NCBI GenBank assembly: GCA_003278545.1
Contig: QCEF01000001.1
Span: 1 to 64,000 of the forward strand
From: Prochlorococcus sp. AG-355-N16
GTDB taxonomy: Bacteria; Cyanobacteriota; Cyanobacteriia; PCC-6307; Cyanobiaceae
Direction of reading: 5' to 3'
Length of the DNA: 64,000 nt
This document shows, one piece after another, positions 36,370 through 43,946 of the stretch. Made by a program: the position numbers and the translations under genes. Each line of letters begins with the position of its first letter. Position 1 is the first letter of the stretch. The notes beneath the pieces are model-generated. The model did not search any database and was not told the DNA's origin. It was given only the letters and a program-made list of their open reading frames with translations.

Positions 36370-36729
36370 TTACTTCCCTTTTAATCCTTTAATTCGTGAA
36401 TCTAATAAGTAATTATTCATTCTAGTTTGACAATTATAAATCAAGAGAGGGAATATAGATCCTTTACTATATTTTTTCCAACTCTCAAAACATACTTCTT
36501 TCGCAACTATTTCCCATTTTCTTAATAATTTATCGTCTAAATATAATGCTAATTTTCGTGAGGAAAATTCTCTTTCTTTTAATGCACATAAATTTAAATC
36601 TTTCTGAGCAAGGTTCTCTTGAAAATTACAATTTACTTCATTAGCGTTTACTGCATATGTTGAAAAAATAAAAAGATGAAATAAACCAAAACAGAAATTT
36701 TTTAAGTTTAAATTTTTATAAGAATTCAC
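36370..36729 (-). CDS. secreted LprI/DUF1311-like protein
   Basis: From GTG 36729 the product is 119 aa with a signal peptide (LKNFCFGLFHLFIFSTYAVNA, ending about residue 29). The mature part has DLNLCALKEREFSSRKL, LLRKWEIVAKEVCFESWKKY, and GSIFPLLIYNCQTRMNNYLLDSRIKGL. This pattern (C-..-W-..-C-..-GS-..-C-..-T-R-..-L) is that of the LprI lysozyme-inhibitor-like domain. Cys 34, 48, 80 and 100 could form two disulfides. The frame opens further to 36861, but that N-terminus translates the antisense of the tRNA-Cys remnant. Confidence 0.65.
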   Translation of the reverse strand: MNSYKNLNLKNFCFGLFHLFIFSTYAVNANEVNCNFQENLAQKDLNLCALKEREFSSRKLALYLDDKLLRKWEIVAKEVCFESWKKYSKGSIFPLLIYNCQTRMNNYLLDSRIKGLKGK

Positions 36730-36760
36730 TTGGATTTCACTTATTTCTTTTAGATCGCCT

Positions 36761-36795
36761 CCCGATTCGAATATAAGTGCCGCCTTATTTAATTT
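36761..36795 (+). repeat. degraded second copy of tRNA-Cys 3' end
   Basis: CCCGATTCGAATATAAG then TGCCGCCTTAT and TAATTT correspond to the T-arm and acceptor end of tRNA-Cys and its flank. The 5' two thirds of the tRNA are missing, and the T-stem no longer pairs, so it is not a functional tRNA. This is the expected right-hand attachment-site scar of a tRNA insertion. Confidence 0.65.
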
Positions 36796-36944
36796 TTTTA
36801 CGCATTTAATTATGAAGTTTTCTAAGAACTTCAATTTCAAAAAAGGGGTATAAACTTTCAATTAATTATTGCCATTAATAAATAGAATTTAGTTGATTTA
36901 TTAATTATTTTCATCAGATTATTTATATAATAATTTAAATCATT

Positions 36945-37112
36945 TTAGTAATCATTATCTGCTACACACATTCCTAAACATCTAACACCATTTGATGCAG
37001 TCCTTTTGCAATGATTACATAAAATGGGATCTTTCTCTGCAGTAAGGTTAATTTTTGAATTTTTCTGGTCTTTGATACTTATTAACTCTTGTGTTGTATT
37101 AAATAGAGTCAT
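36945..37112 (-). CDS. small four-cysteine protein, possible zinc binder
   Basis: The chosen ATG 37112 gives 55 aa (MTLFNTTQELISIKDQKN at the start) and overlaps the end of the upstream gene by 14 nt. The C-terminal part is CNHCKRTASNGVRCLGMCVADNDY, with CxxC and CxxxC pairs 9 residues apart, a likely zinc-knuckle arrangement. The frame opens to 37157, but the extra residues only mirror the neighbour's coding sequence. No family recognised. Confidence 0.55.
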   Translation of the reverse strand: MTLFNTTQELISIKDQKNSKINLTAEKDPILCNHCKRTASNGVRCLGMCVADNDY

Positions 37113-37743
37113 TATTAGAATCATCACTTGGGTCGATACTAACAACAAGTGAAGCATTAGTGTTGGAAGAAGGTATATCCATAATTTTTACAGTTTCCTT
37201 AGGCTCATCAATAACTTGATTTTCTTCAGTACTTTCATCAACTGCACAAGCTTCAAGAGCCTCTCGAAGTAGTGAATCAAAAGTTGCTCCAGGCAATCTA
37301 TGCCTTGCGACCTCAAGAAAAGTTCTAGGTAACGATTCAGATGCAGCATCTCGCAAAGCAGGATTATTCTTTCTATGTTCTTGTTCTTCTTCTATTGATT
37401 TAATAAACCTCAGTGTGACATCTCTTTTGGTAGAGGCTTTTATCAGCGTATCGTTTTCCGGATTACTAACATTAGGTTCATTTTCAAGATCACTAAGTCT
37501 TTTTTCCAAACTATTTAAAACTTCATTAGCTTCTTTACTAATATGGGCTAATTGACCATCGGACAAATTAGGTAAATCAGCTACAAAAACTTTACCATGA
37601 TCCCTTAGCGTCAAGAAAGTTGGCCTTGGGCCTTGAGCCTGTCTACCAATTGATTCAGAATTGTTACCTGTTGGTCTTTTAGGAGGTGTGGGACCAGCTG
37701 AACTACGTCTACGTGTAATTCTTTGATTATTTGCAAAGGGCAT
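37099..37743 (-). CDS. conserved cyanobacterial protein, function unknown
   Basis: The 214 aa protein has a basic, Pro-rich N-terminus (1-35), then FLTLRDHGKVFVADLPNLSDGQLAHISKEANEVLNSLEKRLSDLE, which looks like a small folded domain with a coiled-coil stretch. The helical segment FLEVARHRLPGATFDSLLREALEAC follows, and the C-terminus is acidic. No enzymatic motif is seen. Its stop overlaps the start of the small four-cysteine gene, suggesting coupled translation. Confidence 0.65.
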   Translation of the reverse strand: MPFANNQRITRRRSSAGPTPPKRPTGNNSESIGRQAQGPRPTFLTLRDHGKVFVADLPNLSDGQLAHISKEANEVLNSLEKRLSDLENEPNVSNPENDTLIKASTKRDVTLRFIKSIEEEQEHRKNNPALRDAASESLPRTFLEVARHRLPGATFDSLLREALEACAVDESTEENQVIDEPKETVKIMDIPSSNTNASLVVSIDPSDDSNNDSI

Positions 37744-37875
37744 TGATTAAAGGTTAAATCTTAATACTTAAACTTCCGATATAATTCGGTTTTAATTTTA
37801 TTATATTACACCTAACTTTTTCATTTGGGTATAAAAAATAATTTTTTAAAACTCATTAAAAAAAGATACAAAAAT

Positions 37876-38919
37876 TTAAGTTAAAATTTCTGGTAAAAAT
37901 TTACTAATTGTTGAATCATTTTTTCGAACTATCTTTCCAATTACCCAACTATCTATATCATAATCTTTACAGATACTTAATATCGCGTCCTTAAATTGTT
38001 TATCAATAATTAAACAAAATCCCACTCCAAGATTAAAAGTATTCCAAAAATCTTTTTCAGGAATAGATCCTTTCTCTTTAAGGAATTTAAATAAAATAGG
38101 TATTTGCCAAGAACTGGTATTAATATAAGGAATAAAATCAGAAGGAATACATCTTGGTAAATTTTCTGGAATTCCTCCTCCAGTTATATGAGACATTGCT
38201 TTAATTTCTATACCTTCAGATAGAATTTGGTTAATCACATTATTGTAAATTTTTGTAGGTTTCAATAACTCATCATAAAAATTTAAGTTAGAAATTTTTT
38301 CAAATTCTTTATCTATTTGATTATTGTTTTGAATAATTTTTCTTACTAAACTAAAGCCGTTACTATGAACTCCATTACTTTTTAAAGCAATTATTAAGTC
38401 ATTTTCAGAGACTTTTTTACCATTAATAAGCTTATCCTCATCAACTATTCCAACACAAAATCCCGCAAGATCATACTTATTGTTTGAATAAAATCCAGGC
38501 ATTTCAGCAGTTTCTCCGCCGAGTAATGAACAGTTATTTTCTCCGCATCCATGTGAAATTCCCTGAACAACCCTCAATAATTGTTTCTTATCAAGCTTAC
38601 CAGTAGCAATATAATCTAGAAAAAATAAAGGTTTTGCACCACTAGTAATGATATCGTTCATGCACATAGCAACTAAATCAATACCAACCTCAAAGTGAAA
38701 GTTTTTACTTTGGGCTAATTCTAATTTTGTTCCAACACCATCAGTCCCTGAAACAAGAACTGGTTTTTTAAAACTATTGATAGGAATTCTAAACAAACCT
38801 CCGAACCCGCCAATACCCTCAATCACATTAGATGTATGAGTTCCTTCAACTGCCTGTTTAATTTCGGAAACAAATTCTCGCCCAGCTTCTATATCAACAC
38901 CTGATGTTTTGTAATCCAT
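37876..38919 (-). CDS. purM: phosphoribosylformylglycinamidine cyclo-ligase (AIR synthetase)
   Basis: PurM closes the imidazole ring in purine synthesis, using ATP. The 347 aa product has YKTSGVDIEAG, FKKPVLVSGTDGVGTKLELA, GIDLVAMCMNDI, CSLLGGETAEMPGFY and SHITGGGIPENLPR, all family signatures, at the normal length. It is divergent from panC-cmk with a 98-bp spacer. Confidence 0.97.
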   Translation of the reverse strand: MDYKTSGVDIEAGREFVSEIKQAVEGTHTSNVIEGIGGFGGLFRIPINSFKKPVLVSGTDGVGTKLELAQSKNFHFEVGIDLVAMCMNDIITSGAKPLFFLDYIATGKLDKKQLLRVVQGISHGCGENNCSLLGGETAEMPGFYSNNKYDLAGFCVGIVDEDKLINGKKVSENDLIIALKSNGVHSNGFSLVRKIIQNNNQIDKEFEKISNLNFYDELLKPTKIYNNVINQILSEGIEIKAMSHITGGGIPENLPRCIPSDFIPYINTSSWQIPILFKFLKEKGSIPEKDFWNTFNLGVGFCLIIDKQFKDAILSICKDYDIDSWVIGKIVRKNDSTISKFLPEILT

Positions 38920-39017
38920 GAAATAAAAATGATAGACTTTCCCTATATAGATATTCCTCCTAAGATTGCTTTTGTCCAGTAATTATTTATCAAATAGATT
39001 TATTTTTTAAAAACAAA

Positions 39018-40550
39018 GTGAAGAAAGTAATAATAAGGAAAACTGAAGAAATAGAAAATTGGAGGAGAAATATAAATAGTGAAATTAACTTAATTCCAAC
39101 AATGGGTAATCTTCATGATGGTCATATTAAACTAATATCAACAGCAAAAAATGACAATTCTAATGTTAATTTAGTAAGTATTTTTATTAATCCACTTCAA
39201 TTTGATAACAAGTTAGATTTAGAGAATTACCCTAAAACAATTGATAATGATATAAAAATCTCCTTTTCAAATGGGGCAGATGCTATCTTCATCCCAAGTA
39301 ATGAAGATATATATCCACCGAATAATAATGATATTCAATTCCTAAAAGCTCCAAAAGAATTATCTTCTGCATTATGTGGATTAAATCGAATTGGACATTT
39401 TGATGGCGTTTGTACAGTAGTTTATAGATTACTTAATCTCATCAAGCCAAAAAATCTTTACTTAGGAGAAAAAGATTGGCAACAACTTTTAATATTAAAA
39501 AATCTTGTCCTTAGAAAGAAATTAAATGTTGCTATTAAATCCATTCCTACACAAAGAGATTTTGATGGAATTCCTTTAAGTTCACGTAATATACATTTAT
39601 CAAAAAACGAAAGGAAATTGATTAGGTTTTTTTCCAGTGAGTTATTAGAAGCAAAAAAAAATTTTCAACGAGATAAAAAGATTAATTTAAATCAAATAAT
39701 TAAGAAGCTATCAGCAAAAAAAATTTCAATTGAATATTTAGAACATTTACACCCTCATACACTCCAAAAGGCAAGGCTTGAGGATAATATTTCGTTATTG
39801 GCTGGTGCGATAAGATGTGGAGAGACAAGATTAATAGATCACGTTTTTCTTATGAAAAGAAGGCCGATTATTGCAATTGATGGTCCTGCAGGTTCAGGTA
39901 AAAGTACTGTAACAAAGTTAGTAGCGAAGAAACTTAAACTTTTATATTTAGATACTGGCGCAATGTATAGAGCATTGAGTTGGCTTATGATAAAAGAAAG
40001 TATCGATTATAAAAAAGAAAAAAAATTACAGAATATTCTTAAAGATATATCTATAGTTTTCAAGTCGAATACAAATTCAGATCAGGATGTTTATGTTAAT
40101 AACTACTGTATTACTGAAGAAATTAGGTCGCAAAAGATAAGTTCCATCGTTTCTAAAATTTCCTCAATAAAAGAAGTAAGAAAATTCTTAGTAGAAGAAC
40201 AAAGAAAAATTGGAGAATCAGGCGGACTTGTAGCTGAGGGAAGAGATATAGGAACTACTGTTTTTCCTCATGCAGAACTTAAAATATTTTTAACTGCTAG
40301 CATCGATGAAAGAGCAAGAAGAAGAAAATATGATAAAAATAGTAAAGATTCAGAAGAAATAGACCTTCATACATTAAAAGAACTTATAAAGAAAAGAGAT
40401 TTTGAAGATTCCAATAGGGAAATTTCACCTCTAATAAAGGCGAATGACGCAATAGAAATTATTACGGACGGATATACAATTAATGAGGTAGTTGATAAAA
40501 TTATTGATCTCTATAATGACAAAATTCCAAAAGAGACTGAGATCAAATAA
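39018..40550 (+). CDS. panC/cmk: bifunctional pantothenate synthetase / cytidylate kinase
   Basis: A cyanobacterial fusion. Residues 1-275 are pantoate-beta-alanine ligase: LIPTMGNLHDGHIKLI, FINPLQF, VYRLLNLIKP, YLGEKDWQQ, SSRNIHLS. From about 282 comes cytidylate kinase, with P-loop GPAGSGKST (289-297), LYLDTGAMYRALSW, and LVAEGRDIGTTVFPHAELKIFLTA. The reactions (pantothenate formation; CMP phosphorylation) are unrelated, but the fusion is widespread in cyanobacteria. The start is GTG 39018. Both active sites look complete. Confidence 0.95.
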   Translation: MKKVIIRKTEEIENWRRNINSEINLIPTMGNLHDGHIKLISTAKNDNSNVNLVSIFINPLQFDNKLDLENYPKTIDNDIKISFSNGADAIFIPSNEDIYPPNNNDIQFLKAPKELSSALCGLNRIGHFDGVCTVVYRLLNLIKPKNLYLGEKDWQQLLILKNLVLRKKLNVAIKSIPTQRDFDGIPLSSRNIHLSKNERKLIRFFSSELLEAKKNFQRDKKINLNQIIKKLSAKKISIEYLEHLHPHTLQKARLEDNISLLAGAIRCGETRLIDHVFLMKRRPIIAIDGPAGSGKSTVTKLVAKKLKLLYLDTGAMYRALSWLMIKESIDYKKEKKLQNILKDISIVFKSNTNSDQDVYVNNYCITEEIRSQKISSIVSKISSIKEVRKFLVEEQRKIGESGGLVAEGRDIGTTVFPHAELKIFLTASIDERARRRKYDKNSKDSEEIDLHTLKELIKKRDFEDSNREISPLIKANDAIEIITDGYTINEVVDKIIDLYNDKIPKETEIK

Positions 40551-40552
40551 AT

Positions 40553-41026
40553 TCAAGAAATACTTTCCAAAAAACCGTTTACAGAGTCTTCTAAAATATC
40601 AAGGACATAATCGAAGCCCTCATCACCCCCAAAATATGGGTCAGGAACTTCTTGCTCATTAAAAACTGATCTAAAATCTTGTATTTTTTTTATTGATGCA
40701 AAACCAGTTGAAGCTGTTCTATTTTTAAGATCTTGAATATTTCTAAAATTTGAATTGTCCATCGCAAGAATATAGTTAAATTCGTCAAAATCTTTGCTAG
40801 TAATTTGACGAGCCCTGCTTAAGATACTTATATCTCTTCTTTCTGCCGCAATTCTCATTCTAGAGTCAGCTTTTTTTCCAACATGCCAACTCCCAGTTCC
40901 AGCAGAATCTACAATAAAGCCATCGGTTAATCCCTTCTTTTCAATTAGACTTATAAAGATAGCTTCTGCTGCAGGAGACCTACAAATATTTCCCAAACAT
41001 ACAAAAAGAACAGAAATTTTATTCAT
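40553..41026 (-). CDS. low-molecular-weight protein-tyrosine phosphatase
   Basis: The P-loop is at the N-terminus, VCLGNICRSPAAEA, with nucleophile C10 and R16. The general-acid loop VPDPYFGG is near the C-terminus. The 157 aa length is standard. It is the distal gene after pebB (32-nt gap), so it may be transcribed with the bilin operon. Its target (protein or small phosphoester) is unknown. Confidence 0.9.
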   Translation of the reverse strand: MNKISVLFVCLGNICRSPAAEAIFISLIEKKGLTDGFIVDSAGTGSWHVGKKADSRMRIAAERRDISILSRARQITSKDFDEFNYILAMDNSNFRNIQDLKNRTASTGFASIKKIQDFRSVFNEQEVPDPYFGGDEGFDYVLDILEDSVNGFLESIS

Positions 41027-41058
41027 ATGATTTCAAATTCCAATAGATTATAAGACTT

Positions 41059-41820
41059 TTAAGTAGTAAATAAAACTTCTTCAATTAAAGATTCAGTAAA
41101 TTCTTTACCAAACAAACTCGACAACATTGGCCTTGCTGGATCGTTATCTCTTCTATAATTCAAATAATTATTTTGACCGTATATTAATTCTTTTTGCAAT
41201 TCAATACTGACTTCTTTGCTTTCGAAAAGAGTTTCCAAATACAAATCAAGATATTCCTTAAATGAATTATAAAGCTGATTAGCAATTAAAAAATCACTAC
41301 TTTCTTCTTTTGGTAATTTTGACCATATTACTCCTGGAGAAAAAAATCTAGCTACATTTGCAGACATTTTTTCAGCAAATGGAAGTGATGAATGACAATG
41401 ATTTTTGAGTTTTATAAGTTTTTCTAATAACTCATTATTGTATTGATTTTGTATTTTTAATGAAGGCTGAAAATCTAACACTAATAAATAACTATTAGGC
41501 AGAGAAACAAAATCTACTCCAAAAAATGGGACGTTATAAATAGTATTAGGAATAATTAAAAAATTTAAAACAGAATAATTTGGACTATTTATACAAACTG
41601 CCCTTGCGAATTGTATTCTTTTTTTATGCGTTACACCCCAAGTAGATAGATTCACATTTTTTTTTGATTTTTTTGAACCATAAGTTGAATCTTTATAAGA
41701 ATATTTCGAGGGTATTGTTTTTTCTAAACAGTTATATTTACTTAAATTATTTTTTAAATATTTTAAAAAATTATGCCATCTCCAATCTGCACTGTAAAAA
41801 ATAGTATCTTGGATTAACAT
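41059..41820 (-). CDS. pebB: phycoerythrobilin:ferredoxin oxidoreductase
   Basis: PebB reduces 15,16-dihydrobiliverdin to phycoerythrobilin using ferredoxin, receiving the substrate from PebA. The 253 aa product has [52 protein letters not shown] and the C-terminal [20 protein letters not shown], as in ferredoxin-dependent bilin reductases. The ATG directly abuts the pebA stop. Confidence 0.93.
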   Translation of the reverse strand: MLIQDTIFYSADWRWHNFLKYLKNNLSKYNCLEKTIPSKYSYKDSTYGSKKSKKNVNLSTWGVTHKKRIQFARAVCINSPNYSVLNFLIIPNTIYNVPFFGVDFVSLPNSYLLVLDFQPSLKIQNQYNNELLEKLIKLKNHCHSSLPFAEKMSANVARFFSPGVIWSKLPKEESSDFLIANQLYNSFKEYLDLYLETLFESKEVSIELQKELIYGQNNYLNYRRDNDPARPMLSSLFGKEFTESLIEEVLFTT

Positions 41821-42531
41821 TCAATGAATAATCTCATTATTTAATGTAAATAGAAATTTATTGATAAATTTTTTTGTCCATTTTTCTCCAAAAAAAGATT
41901 TAAACAATTTATCTGCAGGGTCTTTTTCAAAACTGTACTTATCATATTTAATTTGATTAATCTTTATTTCTTCAGCATTTAAAAATTGATTAAAAGGATT
42001 CGATTTATAAATGTTCAAATAATTATTTACGAATGAATGGAATATATTATTTAAATCTCTATCAAGATTTAATTTATTTCCTCTACATATAATCACCCAT
42101 GGGGAAAAATACTTTTTTGAATCATATATATTCTTCATTTTATTATTATCAAATGCAGAATATTTTTTCTTAATACTACCTAAACTTGAACAATATTTTT
42201 CAAGATATTTGCTTTCTTGAATTAAAGGTTGATAATCAAGTATCGTTAATAACTTTTGAGAAGTTCCAAACCATAAAATATCAGCTCCTAAAATAGGCGA
42301 TTCACTATCAAAATTAGGATATGCGACCGTATTAAACACTTGCAGTTTTTTGCCACCATCTAATCTTGTTATTCGCCACTTTCTATATTCGGGAGATGAA
42401 AAAAGCCAATTTTTAATAATATATTTTGAGTCTTCATTGTGATGTTCTTTGAATTCACTAGATATTTGTACTTCATGACCATTTAATTCATCAATATTGG
42501 TTTTAAGGAAATCAACTAATGAATCAAACAT
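41821..42531 (-). CDS. pebA: 15,16-dihydrobiliverdin:ferredoxin oxidoreductase
   Basis: PebA reduces biliverdin IX-alpha to 15,16-dihydrobiliverdin. The 236 aa product carries [60 protein letters not shown], the bilin-reductase core, and ends with [15 protein letters not shown]. It lies 5 nt after ho1 and abuts pebB. PebA rather than PebB is judged from the [10 protein letters not shown] and LGADILWFG segments. Confidence 0.93.
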   Translation of the reverse strand: MFDSLVDFLKTNIDELNGHEVQISSEFKEHHNEDSKYIIKNWLFSSPEYRKWRITRLDGGKKLQVFNTVAYPNFDSESPILGADILWFGTSQKLLTILDYQPLIQESKYLEKYCSSLGSIKKKYSAFDNNKMKNIYDSKKYFSPWVIICRGNKLNLDRDLNNIFHSFVNNYLNIYKSNPFNQFLNAEEIKINQIKYDKYSFEKDPADKLFKSFFGEKWTKKFINKFLFTLNNEIIH

Positions 42532-42536
42532 AAATA

Positions 42537-43247
42537 TCAGGTTTCGGTACTTCCTTTCCTTACTTTTTTTGTAATGTAATTGAATACAATCTTGCCTAAA
42601 ACAGCAATCAAGTTACCTTCAAGCTCCTTAAACATTTTCATATTGTAAGTAAAAGCTTGATTGGCTTCATCAATAATTTTATCAGCCGTCTTTTGATTTA
42701 TTGGAAGTTGATTCAAAGTAAGGGAATATTCTTCCTTAAATTTCTTTTCATCAGCAATTAATTCAAACTCATAAAAATTTAAACCATCATTTCCCTGCAA
42801 ATTTAATGCTTTTTTAGCGATCCTTTTCAAGATTTGTCCCCCAGATAAATCTCCTATATAGCGAGTGTAGTGGTGACCAACTAATAGCTCTGGTGAATTT
42901 TTTGCGACCTCTCGGATTCTTTCAACATAATCTTTTGCTGAGTGAGAAATATCAATTTCATTCTTCCAGTTTTCACCAAAATAAAATTTAAGATCATTTA
43001 CAAGAGTTTCTTTCCTGTATAACGATTTAAAACCAATAGGTTTTATTACGGGATGTTCCTCATTGACCAGTCTTTCAATTTCTTCTTCCATAGCTTCATA
43101 AACAAAATATAAATCACTAATTAATTTTCTATAAGATTTTTTTTCAACAACTCCTTTTAAAAAACAAGCCACAAAGCCAGTATTTTCTGCCATAGTGTGG
43201 GATTTTTTTGTCCCTTCTCTTAATTGTCCTGCAAGAGCAACTGCCAT
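42537..43247 (-). CDS. ho1: heme oxygenase (biliverdin-producing)
   Basis: Heme oxygenase opens heme to biliverdin IX-alpha, CO and Fe2+ with ferredoxin electrons. The 236 aa product has the proximal His in [16 protein letters not shown] (H17) and the distal helix [22 protein letters not shown]. It heads ho1-pebA-pebB, so heme goes to phycoerythrobilin in three co-transcribed steps. ATG follows a 57-bp spacer. Confidence 0.96.
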   Translation of the reverse strand: MAVALAGQLREGTKKSHTMAENTGFVACFLKGVVEKKSYRKLISDLYFVYEAMEEEIERLVNEEHPVIKPIGFKSLYRKETLVNDLKFYFGENWKNEIDISHSAKDYVERIREVAKNSPELLVGHHYTRYIGDLSGGQILKRIAKKALNLQGNDGLNFYEFELIADEKKFKEEYSLTLNQLPINQKTADKIIDEANQAFTYNMKMFKELEGNLIAVLGKIVFNYITKKVRKGSTET

Positions 43248-43304
43248 ATATTTTGAATTATTTTTGTAAGTGTATTTAATCTACAAGGAAAATACATAAA
43301 ACAG

Positions 43305-43736
43305 CTAATTTTTGTTACCAGCGGATGTTGTAGAGAATAGCTTATAAAGTTCTTTGCAAACCAAAAAAAGGTTATCTTTTTGTTCCTTTTGCGGTAGATG
43401 AGTACCAGTCATTTCCCAATCACCGATGGTAGCCACTCTCCATCTCTCGGAGGGAACAATCATACCGCGCATTATTATTCCCAATAATTTCGGAACTCTA
43501 CGAGTATTATCATTTTCAATTCTTAATTGTAAGAGTATTGCTCTACATTCGATAAGAGGACTCCAACCAGGGAAATGAAACGCAAAATCGATAGTATCTT
43601 GCATTGATTCATTATTTAAATTGTCCCAGGGACTAAAGTTTACGCTTGCATCTGGAAAATATTTCCGAAACAAAGCTGCAGTGGAAGCAATTTTATTAGC
43701 TATTTCAACATTACTTACATTTGAACTCGCATTCAT
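43305..43736 (-). CDS. hypothetical protein upstream of the bilin operon
   Basis: A 143 aa soluble protein with a conserved look: FRKYFPDASVNFSPWDNLNNESMQDTIDFAFHFPGWSPLIECRAILLQLRI and RRVPKLLGIIMRGMIVPSERWRVATIGDWEMTG. No membrane segment, signal peptide or catalytic motif I recognise. It lies 57 nt upstream of ho1 on the same strand, so it could be co-expressed with bilin synthesis, but a link is only positional. Confidence 0.6.
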   Translation of the reverse strand: MNASSNVSNVEIANKIASTAALFRKYFPDASVNFSPWDNLNNESMQDTIDFAFHFPGWSPLIECRAILLQLRIENDNTRRVPKLLGIIMRGMIVPSERWRVATIGDWEMTGTHLPQKEQKDNLFLVCKELYKLFSTTSAGNKN

Positions 43737-43883
43737 AAGTAGCTGAGTATTTTTTTGAAAATGACATAATTTGCTTTAACTTGCTTATTAACTACTTTTT
43801 CTTTTAATAAAGATGTTGAAATCCTGATCAATAAACTATTCTCTATTCACATTTGAATAATAAATTTCTAGGTTTTAAAGAAA

Positions 43884-43927
43884 ATAACTCATTGCAAATT
43901 ACAATACGAAGAAATTCAATGAGTTAT
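43884..43927 (+). promoter_or_regulatory. 11-bp stem-loop in the icd leader
   Basis: ATAACTCATTG at 43884-43894 and CAATGAGTTAT at 43917-43927 are exact inverted repeats around a 22-nt loop. It ends 19 bp before the icd ATG, so in RNA it would sit close to the ribosome binding region; in DNA it could be a dimeric operator. The usual cyanobacterial NtcA site (GTA-N8-TAC) was not found here. Confidence 0.5.
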
Positions 43928-43946
43928 CTTTTATTAATTCAATGCT

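Larger units (their letters stand above)
35535..36760. mobile_element. candidate tRNA-Cys-targeted mini-island (remnant)
   Basis: A 1.2-kb interval bounded on the left by the intact tRNA-Cys and on the right by a decayed copy of its 3' end, the arrangement left by site-specific integration at a tRNA. It holds two short secreted-protein genes in convergent orientation and several inverted repeats. No recombinase, replication gene or phage gene is present, so it is either a cargo-only remnant or an old duplication. The island call is inferred; the repeat pair is seen. Confidence 0.5.
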
